Shown here in pieces: positions 1-12,341 of a DNA stretch of 64,000 bases (its first letter is position 1; every line of letters starts with the position of its first letter). The DNA comes from Ilex aquifolium (taxonomy: Eukaryota; Streptophyta; Magnoliopsida; Aquifoliales; Aquifoliaceae): assembly GCA_951799425.1 (NCBI GenBank), contig OX637406.1:30808390-30872389 (forward strand), given 5' to 3'. The notes beneath the pieces are model-generated. The model had not been told where the DNA came from and searched no databases. It saw only the letters and a list, made by a program, of their open reading frames with translations. A program made the position numbers and the translations under genes.

Positions 1-311
1 TATTTTTAGGTCAAAATAAGTTCTCCATTGAATTCGGAAGGTCGAAAAACATTGGGAGAGGTAATTTGGGGTGTATTGGAAGCTAGGAAGTATTTCCGGA
101 GTGAAAACACACTTAGAGAAAATTTGGGTAAAAAGGAGTTGGGACACCTTCTAGTATTTAATTCATAACTTTTGATCCTGATTTCCAATTGATCTGAAAT
201 TTTTACAGTAGATATTAAACATCTAGGGCTACAAAAGTGTATCTCATAAAAATTTTCCAATTCGACCTCTAAATGGGTCAAAACTGCCCTGGAAGTCGAA
301 GTAGCCGAAGT

Positions 312-394
312 GTACCGGTACACAGTACCGGTACGGTACCGTACCGGTACGCCCGAACCAGTAGCTAAACCGTACCGGTACAGCGTACCGGTAC
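312..394. repeat. GTACCGGTAC palindrome array in LTR
   Basis: Four exact copies of the 10-bp palindrome GTACCGGTAC lie at 312, 325, 372 and 385, with a fifth at about 341 in a denser stretch. Related arrays occur in the LTRs at 18138 and 57565. The upstream flank includes CAAAACTG, as in the other two. Confidence 0.85.
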
Positions 395-1623
395 GCCCGA
401 TAAAATTCGAGATTTTGGTGTTTTAAAACTCCCTTTTAAGCCTCATTTGACCCATTCTTCCATCCCACTCTCACCCCAAACATCTTAGAGCCTTAAGAGA
501 AGAGAAAAGGAGAGAAAAACACAAAGATCTTGAGAGAGTTAACCCTTATAGAGATCAAAACCGAAATTTCTCAAGAACACCATTCTTCTACTCTCTTCTT
601 CTACACTTTCACTACACCCTTACCCACACCTCTTGGAATCCTAGAGAGAGTCTTAGGAAAGAATAAAGAAGGAGAAAACACAAGATCAAAAGGGAAAAAC
701 AAAGGATTTAAGAGTGATTCAAGATCAAACCCTAGATTTCAAGAACACCAAGGTATGGGTTTTCTTCCATTCTTTTACATTGAGGCTAGGTTTATTTATA
801 TGTATCTCTTCACTCTAAATGATATATGTATGCTATCCAATCCTTAATTCTTGCTATTCTTGCAATTAATGCCATGTGGAAAATATTGTGATTGTTGGGT
901 TACCCTTAAATCTCCTTGCTTGCTACCAAACCTTAGTCTTCAAGGGAAATGTGTTTTTCTCTTGACTTCTCCTTTGTTATTGATTTCAATACATGATTGT
1001 TCCTTTGATTTGAATTCTAAGCTTGATATTCTTTATTCTTGGTTCCAAGACTTGAGTTTTCTTTTGGTCTTGATTTCTAAGCTTCATAATCATTTGTTCT
1101 TGATTTCACACATTGATAGTCATTTGTTATTTATTTCATACATGATTGTTCCGTTAAATCTTAATTTCTCCTTTGTCCATGATTTTCAAGCTTGGCGCGC
1201 CTTTATTCTTTATACTCCAAGTTTAATATTCATTTGTAATGATTCCAAAGCTTGATTACTCATAGGTTCTTGATTTCAAAACTTTAGTGTTTCATATTGA
1301 ACAACAAAATGGTATTTATGATGATCTCTTGTACATTTTCTTATATTGCTCTTTGTACAATTACTTGAGAAAATTGGGGGTTTATGGAATTGTTTGTTAA
1401 TGGAGGAATTTGTGGATATCGTATTTCTTGTTTGGTTGTTTGGAGGAACATGAGTGAGAGGTTCCTTGTAAGGATGATTATTCCTTCTCAGGAGGTTCCT
1501 TGTAAGGATGCTTGAGAATTGGGGACTTGTGTAATTGTTGGTTAGGTGAGATATTTGTTGGTATTTTATCTCTTGGGTGGTTGTACGATACGAACATGGA
1601 TTACTATTGACCGGGTATCATGT

Positions 1624-2000
1624 AGTGGGTAGACGTCTTTGTATGCCACACGGGTGTGAACTTTTCCTACCACATGGAGTGGGTAGACGTCTTTGTACGC
1701 CGTGTGGGTATGAACTTTTCCTATCACTAATGATCACGGATTAGTAACGTGGGTTGTGTCGGACATACAGTGTGGGTTATTGTGCATTGTACCATAAATG
1801 GTTTCGACAAGAGTTTCCGGAAGTATGGGATTCCGCGAGAACTTGTTGGAAACGGTTTATGGTAGAATGGATTATCTAGTGTATATTGGTTATTGTTCAC
1901 TCTACCATAGACGGTTTCTACAAGAGTCTTGGGAAGTATGAGATTTTGCGAGAACTTGTGGAAACAGTGTATGGTGGATTGGATTATATTTGGATATGGT
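1624..2000. repeat. Two tandem duplications inside the LTR
   Basis: A 54-bp unit beginning AGTGGGTAGACGTC occurs at 1624 and 1678. A unit of about 113 bp beginning GGTTATTG occurs at 1775 and 1888. Both are diverged direct duplications and explain the long reverse-strand open frame here, which is not a gene. Confidence 0.75.
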
Positions 2001-2536
2001 TTGTTAACTGTATAGTGGTCCCACTTATTCATTCAATTGTTGTTGTTCCTTAAACTTGAGATCTATTTAAATGTCCTGGTTTTACTTCAAAAGTTATATA
2101 TGATATTTGTGAAATGAGACCGACTTGTTTTACATGTTTTCTAAACCTTGTTTGAGTTTGGGAGGATTTTCCTACAGAGCTTAGTGCTCACCCCCTACAA
2201 ACCAACACATTTTTCAGGTGATGCTGTAGAAGAGGATCGGTTAGAAGACGAGTAGGGGGATCCGGAGGGGGATATCTCGACGGTCCTTCTTTGTATTAGA
2301 TTGAAGGGTTATTTTGGAATCATGTAAAATATAATCTTTTGTTATTCCGCTGCTAAGTTACGTTTAATGCTTTTGGGATGTAATTGCCATGATTTGGCTT
2401 ATTCTTTTGGGATAATGTTATGGATATGAAATATGATGAATGGAATTTCCTTATTGATGGAATTTATTTAGTCGCTCTCGTGTTGTGAATGGTCTTAGAT
2501 AGTAATGCCGTCCAGGGTGGTTTTGGGGGCGTTACA

Positions 2537-5500
2537 GTCATGGTCTCAGGTCCGTCCTAAGTAATACCCCATGAATATGGCTCCAAGCGTGCTGCCTTTC
2601 CTGGTCTTCCAGCTCAGCTGGCTGCTTTCTCATTCGTGCCATTTGTGATTTTCCAAAAGCGTCTGCCCCTATCACAATAAGGCGACCCTTGCTTGTCTTG
2701 ACCCTCAAGTAAATAAATAACCAAGCAACCTTGCATTTCTTCCAACTCAAAGAGGTTATGTGCCTTCCTGATTGTCCCATTGAGAGATGCTGGAAGTTGC
2801 GAGAAAGTGGTGTCCCCATTCCAAGTTCTTTTGCTTTGGCCTCTTTCATGCCCAATTTCCTAGAAGTGGAGATGTCCCCGGTCAGTCCGATGGATTTCCT
2901 ACCAACAGGGGACAGATGAACTGAACTCAAGAGCAGTCCTTTTATTCAATGATTTATGGGTTTGAAGATTATGCTTGTCACATTCATGCAAAAGAACTTC
3001 ACTCTGGAACGGGCTAGTCATATTCATTCTCGTTATCAATTTGCTTATAAATCTGAAATCTGAGACTCTCTCTGATCTAGAAAGGAAAGAAAAAAAGCTA
3101 TTCTTTCTGGAAGCCCCTTATCAAGAGCCGAACCATCAGCGTTCATTGCCTGCAGGTCATTTCACTAATGTGTCACAGGTCAAAGGTGAACCCACCAGCT
3201 TCAATTGGTGTAGCCAACCACGTGTCAAAGGTAGCCGATTCGTTGAAAAGAAAAAAGGAAGGTCAAAGCACGGAGTCCTGTGAAGACGTTTTTTCACTCT
3301 TTGGTAAAGTGTTCGATCTCTAGGAAAGGCGAGCAAAGAATCAAAACCTTGCCCTTTGATAAAAAGAGATTGTTGCTTTCTTCCAGTGAATAAGCGGGAT
3401 CCATCCCTGTCCCCGGATTCTTCCCGCTTTGTTGAATTGAATAGGTTGCTCTTTCTCGATCCGACCTCCTAGAGGAAGTGAGTCGCGAATCTCCTTGTTA
3501 TGATGAGCGGGCCTTCCCTTCCTTCTATCTATTAGGTTTTCAATCCTGGACCTCTTTCTGTCCCTCAACTCCGTTAATCCCAACATTTGAGGTTCTTTGT
3601 CTTGCAATCTTTGATTCGGACTGTGAAACCCAATCAGAATGAATGTTAGTATTGCGCTTGCATCGCCCATCCTCTTTCAATCTTGTACTAGAAAATACAG
3701 TTATTGAGCTTCCCCTTCCTACGAGATCCGAGATCGGGTAGCGGCTCATTATTCGAATAAATGAAAATACATAATATCAATAGAATAGCCCACTCCTGGA
3801 TCAGATGATCTTGATTGAAAGAGGCAAGCGCTTTGTAAGTGAAATAAGGGATGATATCCTGACTTTAAGAGGAAACCCGAGAGCATTTAGGATTGAATCT
3901 TGAATCTTGGCAAAGTTAGCCCAGAAAGACAGATCCTAATATCAGCACTTACCTCAATGGCAGGAGAGAGAGGGATGGCTTTTGCCTTTCGCTGGAGGGA
4001 AGGAACAAAGACTATTTACTTTACAGGTCGCTTAATAGTCTGATAGTGAGAGAAGTTCGTCCCTTACGTAATTCCATTCGGTCAGGAATAGCAAGATGAG
4101 GAAAGAGTCTTAATATCTGTAAATAGTCTTACCCTTGCACTTAGCAACAGGAAGACTAAGGCTAGCTATCCGCCTTCTTTCTTTCACTTACTGAACCAGA
4201 TAGTTACGTAGGCACTTAACCTTTAGTCTCAGGTTCAAGTCTCAGTTCCGCTTGAACTATACTCGCTAATAGAAAAGCAGTTGTTTTCTCTAAGTCGATT
4301 CCAAGACCTTTTTTTCGATTGGGTATGATATTTTCCCTACTCGATGAGAGTACCGCTTGCTAACGAAAGTCGTTTGTCTACTAGATAAAGTTTTGCTTTC
4401 CTCTATCTTCTATTCTGCTTGGCTTGCAACAAAGAGCTTGACTTTCAAGAAGTACTTCCCGGAACAATCAAAGAAGTAGATTTTCTTCGAGTACCGAAAC
4501 TGTACGAATCTCCCGACATTTCACTAATGGTTTTCTTTCTCTAAGCTAAGTAACTTGACTTGAACAAAGACCTTCTTACCTTTAGGGCTTTCCCGACTAC
4601 CTTTAAAAAAGAAAATGGTAAGCTCTTGCTCGCGCATTTAGGCTCTTCCCGGTTAGCTAAGGAATGAATAATTCAAAAGTCATTCATAGCAAGGGCAGTG
4701 AGCTTCTCTCGCTTTCTTACTATTCTTAGGAGGGCTTGTTATGTGTCCTCGTCTCCTTTCTTACCGGCAATAAAGGGGGAGAAAGGCTAAGAGATGGCGC
4801 AATAGAATGCCTATCCATCGACGTCGAATATTCGTTATAGATAATCGATGTCCTTCGCTTCATTTGCAATAATCGGTGTAATAAAGCAAGGGAAGAGGAG
4901 CATCTAAGTCAGGCTGCTTAATTCATTAATGTATAAGACTTAGATCAAGCTAGGAGAAGCGCTTTCAGGCTCGTTCGCTTAGCAAATCTCTAATTAGTCT
5001 TCTCTGGTGTCGGCCACAGTCCAAGACAAGAAGTAGTCTTTTCCCATTTGCTAGCAGGAAGTAAACTCATGGGGATTCCGCAGTTAATGAGATAGAGAAA
5101 ACAGCAGCTAGGAAGTCACTTTAAGGGTCACATTCCGCTTAGCTTGGTATTCGGTCGCTGTTACAGTAAAAGACTTATTCTTTTCTCATTTGCTAGCAAC
5201 AAGAAGTAGGGATTCGGCGCTTATAATAAGAAAGATAAATCACCTTGCTTCCTAAAGCTCAAGCCAACAAAGAAAAGACTTATAGTCAATTCGGGACTGA
5301 AGTGCAAAGACAAACGAATATGGTAGAAGGAGTACAACAAGCAATCAAAGGAATGCAGGCGTTGGTAAGCGTAGAGGGGCTAGAAAGAGAAGTGAAGGTC
5401 GGTAGGCAAGGGGGTTGGGAAAGATAGTAAGTACTTATTATATCAGCCATAGGCTCCCGCTTATTACATGCTTGGTTTCTTACTTTTTTTGAATTAGTAA

Positions 5501-7900
5501 CCAATTCCTCTATGCCAGTCCCGCATTCGCTCTATCCATCCAACAAGCTCTATTTCCCATTGGTAGGCAGAAGACAAGGGTTTTGGAGGGAACTACTAAA
5601 GATGTGTATAAGCCCTACATACTGTGTTTGTTAGATTGTCCCTCCAGCTGAGCTTCACTATGAACTAATAGACTGAAATTAACATATAATGAAGGATGTA
5701 TTATAAGTACGGTGAAACCAATATCCCAATTATTAAGTCAACCATAAGGAAATTGGCACACATGAATGACTTTCATTAAATACTTCTCCGGGAAACTCTA
5801 CAATAATAGGTTTAATTGATCGGTCTGAGGTATGTGCTCTGTCCACATTCATCTCTGTCTTTTCAAAAAAAAAAGGATGTTTTCTTCTTTCACGACATGC
5901 TCTGGTCTCCGGTCTTTCCATCCGTCCACGGCTATTTTATTCTCAATCCTGCCTTCGCCCTTTTTTTTGTTAGCAGCTCTTCGATCAACCCAGGAAAGGG
6001 TCTTAGAGGCCATGTTTTCTAATCAAAAGGTCACTTTCATGACTTGAATGGGTCAAGAAAGAAGTAGGACCTTTCAAAAGGATCATTTTTTGGGCTTTAT
6101 TTTGAAGCGTAGTTTTCCACTCTATTTTCAACTATATATATATAACAAGGAGTGGAGCTAGAGAATATCCCTCCCCGGCTAGGCGACTACGTTTTCTTGT
6201 TTGAAATTACAGGTCTGGTCTTCATTGGTATTTGCTTTTTGCTAACCCACTACGTTTTTTTCTTTTGAGTTCTTCCCTCGCCCGGTCGAGCTGTCTGAGG
6301 TCGATGGTGCATCCGGTAAGCTCTTTCGGTATTCATCTCTAGAGCCCGGTCAGATGCTTCAATCCTTCATTTATATTCTGTCTCAATATCTTTTTTCATG
6401 TCTGTATTGCGATTTTACAGCTCGAATGTTTTACTAGTCTTCCCCTCCCATGTGATAAATGGGCGGTCTCCCCTAGACCTTCTTCCGTCTAAGCTCTCAT
6501 AGTATTCATCTTTCTTCCTTCTCTGCTACACATCTGTATTCTTTTCCTCGCTTTATAGAGATCTTGGCTTTCTGGTTTTTTGTTTGGTCAGGGGGTGCTG
6601 TGGAGAAATCGTTTAGGAAGCCAAGCATGTAATAAGCGAAAATCAATACACATGAAAGGAGTTGTACACGAGTTTGGTAAAGCATTCACCTTTCGGTTGT
6701 ACATCGACCTATCAGGAAACTATAAAGTCTCCCGCAAGCGTCCCTTCTTAGGTTGGCATTTGGTTTTGGCCTTGCTTGTTCGGTTTTGGTTCATTCTTTT
6801 GATTAATATGTATCTTGCCATGTCTACTCCGTCTGCTGGTATAACATAGATGTCTTCTCTGGCAATAGCCAATCAAGAAGCCAAAGCAGGAGCCAAGCCA
6901 GCACATCGGGCGAGGAATCCCTTACTTGTTCGGCTGGCGGATGCAGTTCTTGCTCTTTATGAGGATGCGGATGCAGTATAATACGAGAATGTATAAGCCA
7001 AGTTTGGTACACCAAGCCATTACAAAAATATCTTTGTTTCAAATAGGTTATCCCATATCGGCCGGCCAATCAACAAAGATCTAAAGAATGACCACTTTTT
7101 GAGCCTACGATAGGAAATTCCATTAGAACATATAACAGAGGCGTGAATGGGGGAATACGATACCATAAGAAGGAATTAATATAACTTAATATTATACTAT
7201 CCGTTGGAGCATGGGGTTTCGGAGGGGACTTATGCTTTTCTTAAGGTTTAATACTCTTTGTGTTAGGCTTCCCCTCCCTATGCTAGTTACTAACTTAGGT
7301 ACCTAGCTCAGAATCCATAGAGAATATCAAAGATAGTAATGAATTCTTAGAACAAGCATATCAGCAAATCAGCTACGTTACCCTTTTTCGCTTTCAATCT
7401 TTCTATCTTTGTTTCGTTTTTTGTTGTTGTTGCTTCCCATTTCATTTTTGGATCAAAATAGATCTTATTTTTTCTTGCTCTTCTTTTAAATCCCGGTCTT
7501 GTTTCAATTGTAGTTCTTCGGTTGAGTTCGTTCTTTTATTCAAATACATCCCATTCCAGGTTAGCTCTTTGCTCGGGATGCATGGGTTGGGTGTCCGTCC
7601 CTCATTCCCATCCTTTATGTTATGTAAATAGAGACTTCCCCTTACACTCTCTAATATAGGGAACCTCTATCGATCATCTCACATCTGTCTGTCTCGTTGG
7701 TCGTATTTCTTTAGTAAGAGGACGTGATATAGCAATAAATATCATAGCTCTCAGACGAGAGGTAGATCCACGTGCGAAAAAATATGTTATTTCATAGGGA
7801 CTGAAACTTGAATGATACCTTACTTAAAATAAGCAATTAGTTGAATATGCCAGAAAGAAAATAGAGGAGCGAGGCGGGCATCGGCACGTGCATGGAGGCT
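2537..7900. other. Probable nuclear insertion of mitochondrial-type DNA, gene-free
   Basis: About 5.4 kb differs sharply from its surroundings. It is less AT-rich and dense in CTTTC, AAGAAAG and GACTAG-like words, with no retroelement motif and no repeat shared with the rest of the window. That texture is typical of plant mitochondrial intergenic DNA. I recognise no mitochondrial gene, exon or tRNA, so the call rests on composition alone. Open frames such as 2975-3283, 3341-3670 and 6580-6849 are short, match no known family, and are left unannotated. The left edge abuts an LTR end exactly at 2536. The right edge is fixed only approximately, by the primer site at 7930. Confidence 0.5.
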
Positions 7901-7929
7901 ACGTCACGAAACAAGTCAAATCAAATTTT

Positions 7930-7947
7930 TGGCGCCGTTGCCGGGGA
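7930..7947 (+). other. Primer-binding site, tRNA-Asp type, of an Athila/Tat-like element
   Basis: TGGCGCCGTTGCCGGGGA matches the 3' end of plant tRNA-Asp including CCA, the primer of Athila/Tat-lineage gypsy elements. It marks the start of the internal region of the element whose gag begins at 10274. No matching LTR is visible upstream; the mitochondrial-like block comes almost directly before it. Confidence 0.8.
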
Positions 7948-8556
7948 GTTATGGTAATTTGAATTTGAATTGGGAAGTTGTTTATGTCACGCCCCAATTT
8001 TCATTAAAGCATGATTTAATGAAAAGAGATATTTACCCCAAATTCTCTTGCCGGTTTACAATAATAATTAAATGAAATGAAACATTGAGTTTTTATCAAA
8101 ACATATACTTTTGTTTCAAAAATTTCGGCAGAGTTTCCTTTGAAAATTGGGCTTCCAACTAGCGAGTAAGAGCATCCCTGTGAGAGCATAACATAATTTA
8201 AACTAACTAAACATCCACAACATGCCTCCATCAAAATATAATCCAACTAAATCCGGGGTGGCAACTAGAGGCCCACGAAATCCTCCCAAGCCCGGATACA
8301 TCCAATACCAATACATACCACAACTTAGTACACAAATTCATAACTTTACATTACAATACCCAAAATAATAATCCTTTTATGGGATGATCAAGTGTACACC
8401 ATAAATGTCTCAAGACAACATTTTCAAACACAATGTTTGAGTGCTAACATTTCTACATAAGTTCTAAAGGTAAATACAAAAAGGCTCCAAAAGAGATTAT
8501 TTCTAGTCCAAGCTCCCACAAACATTCCATCACCTATGCCCCAGGATACATGCTAG

Positions 8557-9285
8557 TAGGGCTGTCAAAATCTGACACGACACGATTAACCGACACGAAT
8601 CGACACGAATTAAACGGGTTTGGGTGAGACCTTAACGGGTTTGGGTGATAAACGGGTTGACACGCCAAACACGTTTAATAAACGGGACGTGTTCGAGTGA
8701 GACCTGTCAAACCGTTTATCACACGTTTACCCGTTTAAATAAAATTAATATAATAATAAATTAATAATTATTTTAAAAAATTAGCAAGAAAAAAAGAAGT
8801 AAAGAAATCAATACAAAAAAAATAAAAATAAAAAAATAAAGTAGTAATTCAAAGACAAATGAGGGGAGGTAAGGAGCACTTCAAAGAGAAAGGCAAACAA
8901 ATGTCTTTTGTTTTTGTCCCACATTGAAAAATGAGGGGTGATGGGGAGGGTTGAGTTGCCTATAAAAGGCAATGACCTCTTTCATTTTTTTTTTAAGCCT
9001 TTAAGTCTGATTTTTACGATATTTGGCTAAAAATTCCTCTTTTTTGAGATAAGTACAATTTGCAATAAAAAAAAAAGGAGCATTAAAATTTGTTGATATA
9101 ATTTTTTTAAAATTAAACGGGTTAAACGAGTCGTGTCGTGTTACCTGTTTATTAAACGGGTCGTGTTTGTGTTGAGATTTTTCACCCGTTTATTAAACGT
9201 GTCGTGTACGGGTTTACATATTTTTCACCCGTCACCCGTTTAACCCGACACGTAACCGTTTAACCCGACACGTTTGACAGCCTCA
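8557..9285. mobile_element. Non-autonomous hAT element with 8-bp target duplication
   Basis: The 729-bp element is flanked by CATGCTAG at 8549-8556 and 9286-9293, the 8-bp duplication expected of hAT transposons. Its termini are inverted: TAGGGCTGTCAAA at the left and the complement of TGAGGCTGTCAAA at the right. The subterminal regions are rich in repeated ACCCGTTTA / ACCCGACACG words in both orientations. There is no transposase, so it needs one in trans. Its middle is AT-rich and carries an snRNA-like promoter arrangement, listed separately. Confidence 0.85.
8916..8968 (+). promoter_or_regulatory. snRNA-type promoter signature (USE plus TATA) inside the hAT element
   Basis: GTCCCACATTG at 8916-8926 matches the plant snRNA upstream sequence element RTCCCACATCG at all but one position. 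TATAAAAG follows at 8961-8968, after 34 intervening bases. That is about four helical turns, the spacing known for RNA polymerase II type plant snRNA genes. No snRNA body is recognisable downstream. Confidence 0.5.
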
Positions 9286-10273
9286 CATGCTAGTCTCTGA
9301 AAATATTAGTAAGGGATGAGCAACCACAACTCAGTAGGATAATCCTTTTCTCAAGCATTCAAAAAGTTTTAAATACCAACATTCCACAAACCATACGAAT
9401 AAGTAATGAAAGATTTATATAATTAAATACAGGTACAAGATAATAAGTAAAGCATTTATAAAAATCTCACAACACCTCAACATTAGAAATATAAAAGGTA
9501 TAAATTAAAGGTTTATATATTTAAATCCAAATCATCATAGCAAATATCATGCATGCCTCGCATATGGACAATATCATCAATCACACCGGTTCACGCATGA
9601 ACCATCCCCAGGGAACCTTTTGGGTCTTGCACCCTAGGGTTTCGTCGCCCTTCTTACTTTTTAAGGGGAATGTGTAGGGCACAACTTGTGATGCCACATA
9701 GACCATCACCGAAAACCACTACCATAACCAATCCCCCTTAGGACTCGTAGTCGCATTGGCAACCCACTCAATAGGCCTCAATCTTCTACTAACCCTCTGC
9801 CTGTCAATATCGGGCATACATTTCAAAAAAATTATTATTTTCTATATACATAAATCCTTTTGAAAACTCATGTCATAACCTTGACATTTTATCAAACATA
9901 TAGTATACTCAAATCTCAAAATTTGCATTTTCAAAGCAAACAACCAATACCAAGAAAATAAGTCATATATATTATGTACAAGATCATAACAAACTTCAAA
10001 ACCCCCAAATCATAGGTTTAATCAAATACCCATAACCAAAATCAAACTAGGGTTTCAAACCCACAACACTAAAATTATTTTCATTTCCAAGAGAATAAAT
10101 CATATATATTTATATAATACACGGGATCTCATAGTTTACTTGTATTATATGTTTATAGATTGTTTGTTTTATTTTAATAGTTTATGTCTGTTCATTTATC
10201 AGTAGGTTCTGTAAATCAGTCATCTCCTTCGTCTTCATCATCTTCATCTTCACAAGTATCATTTGATTTAAGT

Positions 10274-11500
10274 ATGGCTCAAAACGTTCCTAAAGAGCAA
10301 GATCCTAGAGAGCAAGAAGTAGTCAGAATGTCCGACCTTTAAGAGAGTATTTGCATCCTACACGTACCAATGTTCCGTCATGCTTTGCTTTTCCAACAGA
10401 CGATCCAAATCTTAATATTAAGTCAGGGTTAATACAGTTACTACCACAGTTCCATGGTTTGGAAATTGAAAACCCCTATTTACATATGAAAGAATTTGAG
10501 GAAGTCTGTGGAACTCTACAGGATAACTCTAAAATGGCTCGATTAAAACTTTTTCTTTTTTCTTTGAAAGATAAAGCTAAACAATGGCTTAATTTATTAA
10601 GAGTTAATTCTATCACAAGTTGGCAAGCTTTGCAAACTAAGTTTTTTAAAAAGTTTTTTCATGTGCATCGTACTAATACATTAAGACATCAAATAATGAA
10701 CTTTTCTGTAAAAGAAGGGGAAAACGTTTATCAATGTTGGGAGAGATTTAAGGATCTTCTCCAAACTTGTCTATATCATGCATTTGAAAATTGGACCTTA
10801 GTTGGTTTCTTTTATGATGCTCTTCCATCTGCAATGCGACAGTTTGTTGAAATGATGGCCCAGGGGGAATTTATGAGTAAAAACCCAAAAGAGGCATTTC
10901 AATTTTTTGATACTATTTCTGAGAGTTCCCAGATGTGGGACTCGACTTCTTCAAATATTGTGGAAACTAAGCCATCTACATCCGAAAGAGGAAAATATGT
11001 ATTAAAAGAAGATGATAATTTAAGAGCTAAAATGGCTAATCTATCTCGAAAACTAGAAGTCTTAGAAATGAAAAAAAATTAAACAAGTGTTTGTTATTTC
11101 TTCTACTGACCAAATATGTGAAATTTGTGCGTTGTCAGAACATCCTGTAGGAGAATGTCCAACTATACCTGCATTTAAAGAAGTTTTGATTGAACAATCT
11201 AATGTTATTCCAACTTATACTTAGCCTTATCCAAACCCATATTCTGATACTTATAATCCAGGATGGATAAGTCATCCAAATTTTAGTTGGAAAAATATAC
11301 AACCTACAAATCAAACGTAAGGTCCACCACAGCCACAGACTCAACAACAATATCAACCTCCACATAGAAGGACTCTAGAAGATACTATGAATCAATTTAT
11401 TCAGAGTCAAATGAGTTTCAATACTCAAACAACTCAAGCATTTAATGAGTTTAAAGCTCAAACTTCACAAAGTATTGAAGACATCAAGAGTCATCTAGCT
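10274..11500 (+). pseudogene. gag: gag of Athila/Tat-like Ty3/gypsy element, frameshifted
   Basis: Gag would form the virus-like particle and bind the element RNA. The first ATG at 10274 opens 22 codons, then a stop. The main frame is open by about 10340 and runs to 11082, shifted relative to the start. It contains the conserved gag core: LPQFHGLEIENPYLHMKEFEEV, then LKLFLFSLKDKAKQWL, then FFKKFF...LRHQIMNF and YQCWERFKDL. A run of eight A near 11071-11078 causes a second frameshift. Past it, an intact CCHC zinc knuckle (CX2CX4HX4C) is encoded at 11117-11158, followed by ECPTIPAFKEVL. The proline/glutamine-rich tail has several stops and fades near 11500. It is not functional. Confidence 0.85.
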
Positions 11501-12055
11501 AATTGACCCAGTCCTTGAGTACGTCAGAGAAAGGAAAATTTTCATCTTAGCATAAACCTCCACAAAGTCAAAGTCAAGCTAATAATGTGTCCTCTGAACC
11601 TTCTCCAAGTCAAGTACAAGCAATCACAATACTAAGAAGTGGTGAGGTGATTGAAAAAACCATTAAACCCAAGATTCCTAAAAAAATACGTAAGTGAATT
11701 CTTGTAAATGAACCACTTGAACCTGAACCTTCAGTCGAAAAGCAACCAGAAATACAAAATGAAGAAGATCATCCGTGCCCTATTCCTTTACCTTTTCCTC
11801 AAAGAGTCAAGAAACCCTCATCTGTAAAAGATCATTTTGAAATTCTTGAGCTGTTTAAATAGGTAAAGATTAACATCTCTTTGTTGGATGCAATTAAACA
11901 AGTTCCAGCTTACGCCAAATTTTTGAAAGATCTTTGCACGGTAAAAAGAAAAACTAATGTACCAAAGAAAGCATTTCTAACTGAACAAGTTAGTACTATA
12001 ATATAACATAACACCCTTCTTAAATACAAAGATCCGGGTAGTCCCACAGTCTCAT
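11501..12055 (+). pseudogene. Degraded gag-protease linker
   Basis: This stretch, with stops in all frames, joins the gag tail to the protease of the same element. Fragments such as EPSPSQVQAITILRSGEVIEK and IPLPFPQRVKK at about 11600-11820 are the kind of low-complexity linker found here in Athila/Tat polyproteins. No separate gene is seen. Confidence 0.6.
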
Positions 12056-12341
12056 GTATCATTGGAAATTTCTGAATTGAACAAGTTCTGCTAGATCTTG
12101 GAGCCAGTGTTAATTTAATGTCATATTCAGTATATACAAACTAGGGTTAGGTGAGTTGAAACCTACCAATGTTACACTACAACTAGCAGACCGATGTATA
12201 AAAACTCCACGAGGAATTGTGGAGGATGTTCTTGTCCAAGTTGATCAATTCTATTTTTCAGTAGATTTTATTGTTCTAGATACACAACCAATTTTTCATG
12301 CATCTGCATATATAACTGTTATTTTGGGTGGACATTCCTAA
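12056..12341 (+). pseudogene. Aspartic protease domain of the Athila/Tat-like element
   Basis: The protease would cleave the Gag-Pol polyprotein. The active-site region reads LLDLGASVNLMS near 12090-12125. This is the D-L-G-A-S form usual for this lineage, where most gypsy elements have DSGA or DTGA. After a stop and frameshift near 12143 the frame resumes with LKPTNVTLQLADRCIKTPRGIVEDVLVQVDQFYFSVDF-like sequence to 12341, the flap half of the domain. Stops and shifts make it inactive. Confidence 0.75.

Larger units (their letters stand above)
1..2536 (+). mobile_element. Ty3/gypsy LTR, left end cut by window
   Basis: This is a long terminal repeat, recognised by comparison inside the window. 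Its first 300 bases resemble 56262-56570. From about 480 on it resembles the LTR at 57565-59574: purine-rich leader, a block reading like GTTCCTTGTAAGGATGC, the stretch before CTCACCCCCTAC, and the 3' end with GGGGGCGTTACA at 2525-2536. No protein-coding region follows, so it is a solo LTR or the 3' LTR of an element starting outside the window. The bases just after 2536 only weakly resemble a primer site. It contains a GTACCGGTAC palindrome array and two tandem duplications, listed separately. Short ORFs inside are not genes. Confidence 0.8.
7985..10133 (-). mobile_element. Inverted solo gypsy LTR inserted in the Athila/Tat-like leader
   Basis: On the plus strand it starts TGTCACGCCCC (the reverse of an LTR 3' end such as GGGGCGTGACA) and ends ACACGGGATCTCATA. 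GTTTA flanks both sides (7980-7984 and 10134-10138), a plausible 5-bp target duplication. Inside, at 9310-9350, is the reverse complement of the 'CCTACTGAG...CTCATCCC' block that ends the other gypsy LTRs here. No internal coding region or partner LTR is present, so it is a solo LTR left by recombination. The 3' terminus on the minus strand is certain; the other end is inferred from the duplication. It carries a nested hAT element. Confidence 0.65.

Noticed and set aside
2537-2552. Decayed primer-binding site after the first LTR
   Set aside because: The resemblance to TGGTATCAGAGCC is partial and the following DNA is not retroelement sequence; it may equally be target DNA.
2975-3283. 102-codon frame in the mitochondrial-like block
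   Set aside because: No recognisable domain; plant mitochondrial spacers often contain such chance frames.
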